A stretch of 64,000 bases of DNA from Thalassospira profundimaris (lineage in GTDB: Bacteria > Pseudomonadota > Alphaproteobacteria > Rhodospirillales > Thalassospiraceae). The DNA lies in assembly GCF_003326795.1 (NCBI RefSeq), contig NZ_JPWI01000003.1:1-64000 (forward strand). The letters are read 5' to 3'. The notes below the pieces were generated by a model. It was given only the letters and a program-made list of their open reading frames with translations, was not told the origin of the DNA and did no database searches. Made by a program: the position numbers and the translations under genes. This document shows, piece after piece, positions 51,628 through 59,671 of the stretch; position 1 is the stretch's first letter; each line of letters begins with the position of its first letter.

Positions 51628-53025
51628 TCACAGGCCCGCCGGGCTTGTGATCCTGCCGGTGCGAAGGGCATGGCGACGACCTTCGCAAATAAGGGCCGAT
51701 GTCAGGGCGGCACCACTTGCCACCATCATGATGGTATCAAAGTCAAACGAAGTCCCCGTGCCGATCAGGATCGCGGCAAGGGCCGCACCGACCGATTGCC
51801 CGGTCAGGCGTGCGGTTGACAACATCCCGCTGGCCCCGCCCGAACGTTCGCGCGGCGCACTGGTCAGCATCAGGCGGTTATTTGGGGCCTGAAACAGTCC
51901 GAACCCGATCCCGCAGATCGCAAGGGCAGCAATAATTCCGCCATAGCTGCCTTCTGCCGGAACAAAGGTGACGGCAGAAAGCCCGACGGCAAAGACCATC
52001 ATGCCAAGCCCGGTCAGACGGATCGGCGAATATTTATCGGCCAGCCGTCCGGCAACGGGGGCGGCAACTGCGGTGGCAAGCGGCCAGGGCGTCATCAAAA
52101 GTCCGGTCATGGTCGGGCTATAACCCAGCACGTCATGGAAATAGAAAGGCAGGGTGACAAACGCAATCATCTGGGCGCAAAAGCCAAAGATCGATGACCC
52201 GATGGAACAGGCAAAAATCGGCAGCTTCAAAAGATCAAGCGGCAACATCGGCCGATCCTTGGACAATTGGCGTCGCACCAGAAACGCACCGGCAATGATC
52301 GCAATGGCAAATTGCGCAGTAATCAAAGCCGGGCTGCTTTCGGTGCCCACATTGCCAAGGGCCGAAATCAATCCGCCAAAGGCCAGGACATTCAAAAACG
52401 CACTGATGAAATCAAACCGGGTGCGGCTTGGCGCGTTAAAGGGCAGGGCGAAATAGCCGACAATGATCGCCAGAACCGAAATCGGCACATTGATCAAAAA
52501 CAGCCAGTGCCAGCTTGCGACCGCCAGAATGGCCGAGGCAATGGTCGGTCCACCTGCGGCCGACACCGAAACCGTCATGGCGATCCAGCCAATCGCACGG
52601 CCAAGTTTGGCCTGCGGGAAGATATGGCGCATGACCGCACCATTGATGCTCATCAGTGCTGCGGCACCAAGGCCCTGCAACACGCGGGCTGCGGTCAGAA
52701 TTTCGATATTCGGGGCCATGGCACACAGCAATGATGCGATCCCGAAGATCGCAATGCCGCTCAGATATACCTTGCGAAACCCGATGGCCTCGCCAAGGGC
52801 GGCAAGCGGTAACAGGGCAACAACAATGGCCAGCTGATAGGCAGTGACAACCCAGATGGCATGGGCGGGCGAAACGCCCTGATCCTGCGCAATGATCGGA
52901 AGCGCCACATTCATGATCGTGCCATCCAGCACGGCCATCATGATGGTCAGCAACACCGCGATGGCGGCAAATCCGGCCCGCGGGCTTGGCAATCCGTCCG
53001 GGTAAATGGTGGTCGAAATCTTCAT
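51628..53025 (-). CDS. MFS transporter, DHA2 (EmrB-like) drug/siderophore exporter
   Basis: A 465-residue protein with about fourteen helices. MAVLDGTIMNVALPIIAQDQ near residue 30, WVVTAYQLAIVVALLPLAAL and GRAIGWIAMTVSVSAAGGPT (motif C region) are DHA2 marks. It is the first gene of an operon with marR and a siderophore reductase, so it may export a siderophore or move iron-linked compounds, though simple multidrug efflux is equally possible. The ATG is at 53025. Confidence 0.87.
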   Translation of the reverse strand: MKISTTIYPDGLPSPRAGFAAIAVLLTIMMAVLDGTIMNVALPIIAQDQGVSPAHAIWVVTAYQLAIVVALLPLAALGEAIGFRKVYLSGIAIFGIASLLCAMAPNIEILTAARVLQGLGAAALMSINGAVMRHIFPQAKLGRAIGWIAMTVSVSAAGGPTIASAILAVASWHWLFLINVPISVLAIIVGYFALPFNAPSRTRFDFISAFLNVLAFGGLISALGNVGTESSPALITAQFAIAIIAGAFLVRRQLSKDRPMLPLDLLKLPIFACSIGSSIFGFCAQMIAFVTLPFYFHDVLGYSPTMTGLLMTPWPLATAVAAPVAGRLADKYSPIRLTGLGMMVFAVGLSAVTFVPAEGSYGGIIAALAICGIGFGLFQAPNNRLMLTSAPRERSGGASGMLSTARLTGQSVGAALAAILIGTGTSFDFDTIMMVASGAALTSALICEGRRHALRTGRITSPAGL

Positions 53026-53181
53026 GGGGCGATTTCACTTTCAGACTAACAATGGCGCAAGGCGGCACATTCCAGCGGACGGCAAAGCATTGCGCAATTC
53101 GGTGACACGCGAGGGGTGCGGGGCGGATACAGAAGCCGGGGAATGGGGGGCGAAAGGCGTCTGTATCTGCGAGCTTATTTG

Positions 53182-53225
53182 GTTGACTATATCAACTATA
53201 TGAAAGTAGTTGATTGTGTCAACTA
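53182..53225 (-). promoter_or_regulatory. Sigma-70 promoter overlapped by two MarR-type operators
   Basis: On the minus strand, -35 TTGACA (53222-53217), 16-bp spacer, -10 TATAGT (53200-53195). Operator 1 is GTTGA-5-TCAAC (53182-53196), just downstream of and overlapping the -10; operator 2 is TAGTTGA-5-TCAACTA (53207-53225), covering the -35. Both have 5-bp spacers and centres 27 bp apart. This is a textbook repressor layout for the MFS-marR-sip operon. Confidence 0.7.
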
Positions 53226-53447
53226 TGTTTTCTGATCTTCTGGTCAGAGAGATGTCAACAGCCCTACAGCCGACATTAAACGATAATAACAGTGAACGTA
53301 TGATGTCAGCTTTTCTGTATCGCTAACCGTTCGGGTAGTTGATCGTATTGATTGAGAAGGTATGGTTGGTGACGGCGTTACAAGAATGAAAACCTATCGT
53401 CGTCAATCCCTTGGGGGAGCTGTTATCAGCTAGAGGGACCACGTTTA
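53226..53447. other. Intergenic region upstream of the RTX-repeat gene
   Basis: No gene recognised. Together with 53026-53181 (leader of the MFS operon) it makes the gap between divergent transcripts. GAGGGA at 53432-53437 is the probable ribosome-binding site of the RTX gene. Confidence 0.5.
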
Positions 53448-54671
53448 ATGGTGCGGATAAGATTCGCGACAGGGATGATTGCTGCACAAGCAAGTATATT
53501 GTTGGCGGGGTGCGACGTTGACGAAAATGTGAGCAAGCTGCTTTCCGAACGCACTGTCACCTTCCATGCAATCCTGTCTGACGATTATGTGACGTTCGGC
53601 TCGAACCGTGCATTCAATATCTTGATCCTCAAGGACAAGAACCTCGATGATCCCCTGGATGTCGACCTTGGGGTCCAAGGGACCAGATTTGTCGAAGGTG
53701 GGCATGGCAATGATCACATCCGTGCTGGCTCACAGCTTGAAGCGGTGATGTATGGCGGGCCCGGTGATGACGAAATCGTCGGCGGGCTGGAGGGAGATCT
53801 TCTTGTGGGTGATCAGGGTAAGGATACCCTGGACGCTGGTCCGGGCGATGACTATCTCGTCATTGACGAGTTTGACCGCTTTAACGGCGGGGCAGGCATG
53901 GATCGTGCGATCTATATCGGCAGTGCGGATTTCGACATCAATATTTCAAACCATGAAGTTGAAATATTCAACTCTGGCTCTGGCGATGATTTTATTCTTA
54001 CGGACTTATCCAGTGAGGCCGCGATTGACGGAGGACCCGGCAGCGATCGCATTTATGGGAGTTGGGGGCACGACTGGTTAATGGGTGGCAAAGGCAAGGA
54101 CTTCCTCGAGGGCGGTTTCGGTAATGACACCTACATTTTTCGCCGTGGTGACGGGCGTGACACGATTAATGATTTCTCGTTCAATCGCCGCACCGATACT
54201 GTTTACGATCTGTATTCCGATGGCTCGAAACGTAACCTTAAGAAGCGAGAGGTTCGAGTAAGGGAACACGCGGGTTATGATCGTATCCTGTTTGGCAAAG
54301 AGATCGCGCCGCGTGATTTGATTGTTCGTTTTGACGGTTTGGATCTGCTGTTTGCCATCAAGGATTTAAAGAATTTCTCTGCATCTTTCGATGATTTTGA
54401 GGACCAGATCAGACTGGTAAACTGGACCGACATTTGTGATCGTCTGGAATATCTTGAATTCAGTTCCGGTTTGACAATCGATATTGCGACACTGATTCGC
54501 GTGAACGCTGTCAGTCAGGATAGCGGCAGTTTTGATTTTGCAACGCTTGGTACATTCAAGTCGTACGGGTTTAACATGGAAGCCAAACCGAAAGGCTGTG
54601 AGCCGCGCGACGTTATTCTAAGTACCCGTCCTGTGTCACAAGAACAGCAATTTACTGATACAGCCAAATAA
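53448..54671 (+). CDS. Hemolysin-type calcium-binding (RTX) repeat protein with lipobox
   Basis: A 407-residue protein. The N-terminus has a short signal with a lipobox-like LLAGC near residue 22, so it may be a lipoprotein. Residues ~80-240 hold about eight GGxGxD-type nonapeptides (GGHGNDHI, GGPGDDEIVGG, AGPGDDYLV, GGPGSDRIYG, GGKGKDFLEGGFGNDTYIF), which bind Ca2+ and form a parallel beta-roll. The C-terminal part (FEDQIRLVNWTDICDRLEYL) matches the HCBP-related domain. RTX proteins are usually exported by type I systems with a C-terminal signal; no T1SS genes are here and the lipobox suggests a Sec route instead. Confidence 0.78.
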   Translation: MVRIRFATGMIAAQASILLAGCDVDENVSKLLSERTVTFHAILSDDYVTFGSNRAFNILILKDKNLDDPLDVDLGVQGTRFVEGGHGNDHIRAGSQLEAVMYGGPGDDEIVGGLEGDLLVGDQGKDTLDAGPGDDYLVIDEFDRFNGGAGMDRAIYIGSADFDINISNHEVEIFNSGSGDDFILTDLSSEAAIDGGPGSDRIYGSWGHDWLMGGKGKDFLEGGFGNDTYIFRRGDGRDTINDFSFNRRTDTVYDLYSDGSKRNLKKREVRVREHAGYDRILFGKEIAPRDLIVRFDGLDLLFAIKDLKNFSASFDDFEDQIRLVNWTDICDRLEYLEFSSGLTIDIATLIRVNAVSQDSGSFDFATLGTFKSYGFNMEAKPKGCEPRDVILSTRPVSQEQQFTDTAK

Positions 54672-54672
54672 C

Positions 54673-55887
54673 CTAAGCCGTTCGAGGAGCCAAACACCCA
54701 CTCAACAAATACCCCCCAGTAGGCGCCTCCCAATCAACCATTTCGCCCAAGCAATAGGTGCCGGGGCGTTTGATGAGCTGGAAATTGTCATCAAGTTCTT
54801 CCCATGCAACACCGCCTGCGGTGCTGATGGCCTCTTCGATTGGGCGGGGCTTTTTGATTTTGACTTTGAGGTTCTTGATTGCAGCCGCCAGTTTGGCCGG
54901 ATCGTTCTGGATGTCGCGCGGGGTGACTTCGAAAATGAGTGCGGTTTTGGTGGCATCAAGGCCAAGTGTCTTGCGCAGGTGATTGCCCAGCGAGTTCTTG
55001 CCGCGTGGTTTGGCAAGGCGGTTTGTGACGTCCTCAAGCGTGCGGTCGGGGCAGAGGTCGAGCGTCAGGGTTCCGACCCCGGTTTCAAGCCATTGATCGC
55101 GGAGTGTTGCCGAGATCGCGTAAACCGCGCTGCCTTCGATCCCGGTTTTGGAAATCACGAATTCGCCGCGTATGGTCTGGTCGCCGCAGGTCAGGGTGAC
55201 GGCCTTGACGGGTGATCCCGCGCATTTGTCGATCAGATGATCCGTCCAGTCGATGTCAAAGCCGCAATTGGCCGGTTTGAACGGATTGCATTTGATACCC
55301 GCCTTGGTCAGGATTTCCATCCATTTGCCGTCCGAGCCCAATCGTTTCCAGCTTCCGCCGCCAAGGGCGAGGATGGTGATATCGGCCTGTGCCGTAACGT
55401 CGCCATCAGTTGTTTTGAAAACCGCCTGACCGGCATCGTTCCAGCCGGTCCAGTAATGGCGGTAGTGGATCACGCAACCAAGACCATCAAGGCGTCGCAA
55501 CCAGGCACGCAAAAGCGGGCTTGCCTTCATCACGGTCGGGAAGACCCGGCCCGATGACCCGACAAAGGTTTCAACGCCAAGCCCCGCACACCATTCACGG
55601 ATTTGATCGGGACCGAATTTGCGCAAATGCGATTCAAGGCGGGCCTGCGAGGTGCCATAGCGGGTCAGGAAAGTTTCCAGATCCTCGCCATGTGTGATGT
55701 TAAGCCCCGATTTCCCCGCCATCAGGAATTTGCGCCCGGCACTAGGCATGCCTTCATAGATCGTCACGCCGTAGCCTTCGCCCGCCAGCCGTTCGGCCGC
55801 CATCAGGCCAGCCGGACCCGCACCAATCACCATGGCGGTTTTGCCATTAGGGGTCGGTCTTGCGGAGGGCGTGGAAGGTGCGGACAT
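54673..55887 (-). CDS. NAD(P)/FAD-dependent oxidoreductase, TIGR03862 (BaiN/HI0933-like) flavoprotein
   Basis: About 404 residues. FAD-binding motif VIGAGPAGLMAAERLAGEGY near residue 20, followed by GRKFLMAGKSGLNITHGED, characteristic of the HI0933/BaiN family. The last 60 residues contain the second FAD contact (ISTAGGVAWEELDD, WEAPTGGYLLSGC). I start at ATG 55887; a longer frame to 56070 would read through a REP-like hairpin. Its stop is 2 bp from the stop of the convergent RTX gene. The physiological substrate of this family branch is not known. Confidence 0.86.
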   Translation of the reverse strand: MSAPSTPSARPTPNGKTAMVIGAGPAGLMAAERLAGEGYGVTIYEGMPSAGRKFLMAGKSGLNITHGEDLETFLTRYGTSQARLESHLRKFGPDQIREWCAGLGVETFVGSSGRVFPTVMKASPLLRAWLRRLDGLGCVIHYRHYWTGWNDAGQAVFKTTDGDVTAQADITILALGGGSWKRLGSDGKWMEILTKAGIKCNPFKPANCGFDIDWTDHLIDKCAGSPVKAVTLTCGDQTIRGEFVISKTGIEGSAVYAISATLRDQWLETGVGTLTLDLCPDRTLEDVTNRLAKPRGKNSLGNHLRKTLGLDATKTALIFEVTPRDIQNDPAKLAAAIKNLKVKIKKPRPIEEAISTAGGVAWEELDDNFQLIKRPGTYCLGEMVDWEAPTGGYLLSGCLAPRTA

Positions 55888-55991
55888 GATCTGCCTTATG
55901 ATGTCATGAGGGTTGGTTTGGCAGTTGTAGTGGCTTTGACGTGGCTTGGCAATTTTGTGCTGGTATATCCTGTGGCACTTGCGGTGCGAGG

Positions 55992-56009
55992 CCCCCGCCT
56001 GCGCGGGGG
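55992..56009. repeat. REP-like hairpin
   Basis: A 7-bp GC-only stem (CCCCCGC, 55992-55998, with GCGGGGG, 56003-56009) followed by TGACGAACGG. Same general form as the GTCAT-CCCGC repeats scattered in proteobacterial genomes. Confidence 0.55.
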
Positions 56010-56108
56010 TGACGAACGGGGCGGAGTGATGAAGGGGATTTGGAATAACGAAGATGTGCAGTAGTGACAAAGAGGCGCGGGGTAATGGCGAGAGGCATAA
56101 CCCAACCC

Positions 56109-56142
56109 GTCATGCCCGCATAGGCGGGCGCCCATAGGGGCG
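56109..56142. repeat. Double REP-like hairpin with identical loops
   Basis: GTCAT (56110-56114 region) leads into stem GCCCGC/GCGGGC (56114-56119, 56124-56129) and a second stem CGCCC/GGGCG (56129-56133, 56138-56142); both loops read ATAG. Probably a member of a dispersed intergenic repeat family. Confidence 0.5.
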
Positions 56143-56392
56143 GACGCAATGCGGGACGATGCGGGATAATTGGCACTTTATCAGCATTCTCAACCATATA
56201 TGGAATGTGGTGCCGGGGATTTGCCGCGTGATTTAGTTTATTGTGAAATATCATTTCACGAACGGGTTGATATGGGGTGAATTCAACCCTTTTTGTCGCT
56301 GTTTGCGCCAAACATTGGCAATTTATCGGTAATTCGGCTAACAAAAAATCAGAAGAGGCAAACAAACCAAAAGACGACCAACAGGAGGAAAC

Positions 56393-57469
56393 ATGCGTTC
56401 TTACGATCTGGTGAAGGGGATCGGTGCGATCACCCGTCGTTCCATGCTGGCAACCGCCCTTGGCGCGATTGCATTTGGCGCGGTGTCATTCGGACAGGGG
56501 GCGGCACAGGCCGCTGAAAAAATCAACATCGCTGCCCTGACTTTCGTTTCAAGCTCGCCGCTGTTTATTGCCAAGGAAAAGGGCTATTTCGCGGACGAAG
56601 GCCTTGATGCAGAAATTACGTTCTTCCGCGCGGCCCAGCCGGTTGCGGTGGCGATTGCTTCGGGGGATGCGGATTTTGGTGTGACGGCCTTCACCGGCGG
56701 GTTCTTTAACCTTGCGGGCAAGGGCGCGCTTAAGGTTATCGGCGCACAGCTTCATGAAGATCCGGGCTATGACGGTTCGGCCATTCTGGCCTCGAACGCC
56801 GCATATGAAGCTGGTCTGACCTCGGTCGACAAGCTTGGCGGGCACAGCTTTGCCCTGTCGCAGGTGGGGTCATCCTTCCATTACATGATCGGCAATGTGG
56901 CGGAAAAGGCCGGTGTCGACATCGAAAGCATGGAGCTTAAGCCGCTTCAGTCCGTACCGAACATGATCGGCGCGCTGAAAAGCGGTCAGGTCGACAGCAT
57001 GATCATCGTCCCGCACATCGCCAAGCCGCTGGCCAATGCCGGTGCGGCGCATATCATCGGCTGGGTAAAGGATTACGTTCCCTATCAGGTAGGTGGTCTT
57101 TTCACGTCGTCGAAAAACGTTGAAGAACGTCGTGACGTGGTCGAGAAATTCGTGCGCGCCTATCAGAAAGGTGTGGCCGATTACCGTGCGGGCCTTTTGG
57201 CGACTGATGCGGATGGCAAGCTGATTGAAAGCGATACCACCAACGAAATCCTCGAGATCGTGCACAAATATGTCTATGCCGAAGACCCGGCAGAGAAGGC
57301 CTATCCGAAAATCCGTAATGGCGCGATGTTCATTACCGAGGAAGGCAAACTCAATGTCGAGGACGTCAAGGCACAGGTCAAATGGTATCAGGATCGCGGC
57401 TTTGTGTCGGATGCTGCCAATCCCGATACCTTCATCGATACCAGCTTCATCGCCCCGCTTGGCCAGTAA
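56393..57469 (+). CDS. ABC transporter substrate-binding protein, NMT1/SsuA-like
   Basis: A 358-residue periplasmic protein with a signal peptide carrying an RR pair (ITRRSMLATALGAIAFGAVS), possibly Tat-exported, ending near AQAAE. The mature start INIAALTFVSSSPLFIAKEK followed by GYFADEGLDAEITFFRAAQP is the classical NMT1/SsuA pattern. AGGAGG precedes the ATG. It heads an operon with an ATPase and a permease. Such systems carry sulfonates, nitrate, thiamine precursors, riboflavin or aromatic acids; the nearby PobR-like regulator hints at an aromatic acid, without proof. Confidence 0.88.
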   Translation: MRSYDLVKGIGAITRRSMLATALGAIAFGAVSFGQGAAQAAEKINIAALTFVSSSPLFIAKEKGYFADEGLDAEITFFRAAQPVAVAIASGDADFGVTAFTGGFFNLAGKGALKVIGAQLHEDPGYDGSAILASNAAYEAGLTSVDKLGGHSFALSQVGSSFHYMIGNVAEKAGVDIESMELKPLQSVPNMIGALKSGQVDSMIIVPHIAKPLANAGAAHIIGWVKDYVPYQVGGLFTSSKNVEERRDVVEKFVRAYQKGVADYRAGLLATDADGKLIESDTTNEILEIVHKYVYAEDPAEKAYPKIRNGAMFITEEGKLNVEDVKAQVKWYQDRGFVSDAANPDTFIDTSFIAPLGQ

Positions 57470-57484
57470 GCTGATGTGATTTCA

Positions 57485-57517
57485 AACCGGGCCGAAACAA
57501 GTGCGTTCGGCCCGGTT
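57485..57517 (+). promoter_or_regulatory. Hairpin between the binding-protein and ATPase genes
   Basis: A perfect 12-bp stem (57485-57496 with 57506-57517), 9-nt loop, followed by ATCTTTT. It could be a partial terminator or mRNA-stabilising structure that lets the binding protein be made in excess. Confidence 0.65.
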
Positions 57518-57582
57518 ATCTTTTGGAAAAGCTGTTTTCCGAAATTGCCACCATCCCTGTTTCATTACCCAAAGAGTTGGCC

Positions 57583-58356
57583 ATGCGGCTTACCATCAAA
57601 AATGTCAGCCATCGTTACGATCAGGTCGAAGCATTGCGCGACATCAACCTTGCGATTGAACCGGGCGAGGTCGTTGCCCTGATCGGGCCTTCGGGCTGTG
57701 GCAAATCAACGCTTTTATCGATCATTGGCGGGATGCTTGCGCCCAGTTCCGGCGACGTCCTGATTGATGATCAGGCCAAACCCGAAGGGTGTCTTAACCC
57801 GCTGACCTATGTCTTTCAGGATTTCGCATTGCTGCCCTGGCGTACGGTCGCAGGCAATATCAGCCTTGTGCTTGAAGACCATCCGCTGTCCAAATCCGAA
57901 CGCGATGTACGGATCGAGGAAGTTCTGGCGCAAACCAATTTGTCTGATTTCAGGGATGCCTATCCAAAGCAGCTTTCAGGCGGCATGAAACAGCGTGTCG
58001 GCATTGCGCGCGCCCTTGCGGTGCGTCCGGCGGTGTTGCTGATGGACGAACCCCTTTCGGCCCTTGATGCCCAGACCCGTATTTTATTGCTTGATGAATT
58101 TTCCGATCTGTTTGCACGCACCGGCATGACGGCGGTTTATGTCACCCATAACCTGAACGAGGCGGTGCGTCTGGCCCATCGGGTGGTGGCCTTGCGTCGT
58201 CGTCCGGGCACGATCAAGGAAATCCATAGCATCGATATTCCGATCCAGGATCGCCGCGAAGGCATGCACGAACTGGTTTCCCATGAACAGGCCCTTTGGA
58301 ACCTGATCCGCGACGAAGCGATTGCGGCGGACAAGGAGCTTGAAAATGTCGCGTGA
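57583..58356 (+). CDS. ABC transporter ATP-binding protein (nitrate/sulfonate/taurine class)
   Basis: A 257-residue ATPase: Walker A GPSGCGKST, Q-loop in YVFQDFALLPWRTV, signature LSGGMKQRVGIARAL, Walker B VLLMDEPLSALD and the His switch in VYVTHNLNEAV. This is the TauB/SsuB class. I start at ATG 57583, with AAGAG upstream; an upstream in-frame codon at 57523 lies too near the hairpin. It overlaps the permease gene by 11 bp. Confidence 0.92.
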   Translation: MRLTIKNVSHRYDQVEALRDINLAIEPGEVVALIGPSGCGKSTLLSIIGGMLAPSSGDVLIDDQAKPEGCLNPLTYVFQDFALLPWRTVAGNISLVLEDHPLSKSERDVRIEEVLAQTNLSDFRDAYPKQLSGGMKQRVGIARALAVRPAVLLMDEPLSALDAQTRILLLDEFSDLFARTGMTAVYVTHNLNEAVRLAHRVVALRRRPGTIKEIHSIDIPIQDRREGMHELVSHEQALWNLIRDEAIAADKELENVA

Positions 58357-59164
58357 TATCGAAATGCAAACCGCTGAAAATACCGACAACAAGGTCCGTT
58401 TCCGTGCCACGGGCTTTAACCCCAAGGCCAACCCGGTTGCCGCATGGGCAAGCTTTTTTGTGGTGATTGCCCTTTGGCAGTTGGGATCAAGCACCGGATT
58501 TATTTCCGAACTTGCAATGCCAAGCCCGGTGGCGGTGGCCCAGGCGCTTTGGCAGCTGATTGTCTCAGGTGATTTGTGGCGTCATTTGGCGGCGTCGTTG
58601 CAGCGCCTTGCTGGCGGCTGGATCATGGGGACCGTGGCGGGTTTGATTGTCGGATTTATGGTTGGCATGTTCACATGGGCACGCTCGCCCGGTGTGGCAC
58701 TTGTCTCGGCCCTGTTTCCGATCCCGAAAATCGCGCTTTTGCCGCTGTTTATCATCTGGTTTGGCATTGGCGAGCCGTCCAAATTCGCCACCATTGCCTT
58801 TGGTGTGTTTTTCCCGACGGTGATCAATACATTTGGCGGGGTTGATAACGTTCAACGTAATCTTATCCGCATGGGGCAAAGCTTTGACATGCCGATGTGG
58901 TCGGTGATCCGCAAGATCATCCTGCCCGGTGCATTGCCGACCATCCTGTCGGGCTTTCGCATTTCATCCTCGATCGCGATTATCCTTCTGATCGCAGCCG
59001 AGATGATTGGCGCGCAATACGGGATCGGGGCGCTGGTTCTTTCAGCCGGGCAACTTTACCAGACCGATCAGCTGATTGCCGGTGTATTGGTGCTTTCTGT
59101 TCTTGGATTGTGCGTATCGTGGTTGCTTGGCCGACTGGATCGCTGGTTACTGGCATGGCGATAG
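58346..59164 (+). CDS. ABC transporter permease (nitrate/sulfonate/taurine class)
   Basis: A 272-residue inner-membrane protein with six predicted helices. The ATPase-contact loop is the EAA-type NLIRMGQSFDMPMWSVIRKI-to-ILPGALPTI region near residue 185. AAGGAG lies 7 nt before ATG 58346. Its stop is 11 bp before the GNAT gene, so that gene is probably cotranscribed. Confidence 0.91.
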   Translation: MSRDIEMQTAENTDNKVRFRATGFNPKANPVAAWASFFVVIALWQLGSSTGFISELAMPSPVAVAQALWQLIVSGDLWRHLAASLQRLAGGWIMGTVAGLIVGFMVGMFTWARSPGVALVSALFPIPKIALLPLFIIWFGIGEPSKFATIAFGVFFPTVINTFGGVDNVQRNLIRMGQSFDMPMWSVIRKIILPGALPTILSGFRISSSIAIILLIAAEMIGAQYGIGALVLSAGQLYQTDQLIAGVLVLSVLGLCVSWLLGRLDRWLLAWR

Positions 59165-59175
59165 GAGAGTTGAAA

Positions 59176-59664
59176 ATGACGGGAAGCTGGGAAATCCCCA
59201 CCAGGGATGAATTTCCACGCATCGTTGAGATGATGGAAGACGAAGCCTTCTATGATCAAATCGCGCGCGTCCCGGATGCGGATTTGAAAGCCGCATTAAA
59301 CGGATCAAAGGAGGCCGCCCTTTGGGTTTATCGGGTCGACGGGCGGGCTGTGGCCTATGCCTATTTGTTGGACCTGGCGACAGCATTGCCGAAACTTGAC
59401 GAGTTTGGGGTGTTTGAACGCGGGCGCGGCTTTGGCAAGGCAGCGCTTGCCGCACTTGCAGAAAAATGCGCGCAAACGCCAAGCTATGAGAAGCTTTGGC
59501 TAAATGTCGTGGATGGCAATGAAACGGCAATGGGGCTTTATCGCAGCCTTGGTTTTGGCGAGGAACTGTTTATCGCCAAGGGCTGGAAAACCCGATCTGG
59601 AAAGGTGGTTGATCAGGTCCGTATGTGGCTGACGCTTGATCGCTTGCGCGGGCAATCAGCATAA
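59176..59664 (+). CDS. GNAT family N-acetyltransferase
   Basis: A 162-residue protein. The acetyl-CoA loop is seen in VFERGRGFGKAALAALAEKC (R-G-x-G-x-G/A type), followed by LWLNVVDGNETAMGLYRSLG with the usual Asn and the Y-R-S-L-G-F end. AGGAGAG precedes ATG 59176. It sits 11 bp after the ABC permease and may modify the imported compound or an amine in that pathway; the substrate is unknown. It converges with the AraC gene, 7 bp apart. Confidence 0.82.
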   Translation: MTGSWEIPTRDEFPRIVEMMEDEAFYDQIARVPDADLKAALNGSKEAALWVYRVDGRAVAYAYLLDLATALPKLDEFGVFERGRGFGKAALAALAEKCAQTPSYEKLWLNVVDGNETAMGLYRSLGFGEELFIAKGWKTRSGKVVDQVRMWLTLDRLRGQSA

Positions 59665-59671
59665 GGTCCGC

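Larger units (their letters stand above)
55888..56392. other. Intergenic region with REP-like hairpins
   Basis: About 505 bp between the flavoprotein and the ABC operon, no gene recognised. It contains hairpins at 55992-56009 and 56114-56142 with GTCATGCCCGC-like sequence. The part after 56200 is AT-rich and should hold the promoter of the ABC operon; AGGAGG at 56382-56387 is the ribosome-binding site of the gene at 56393. Confidence 0.6.
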
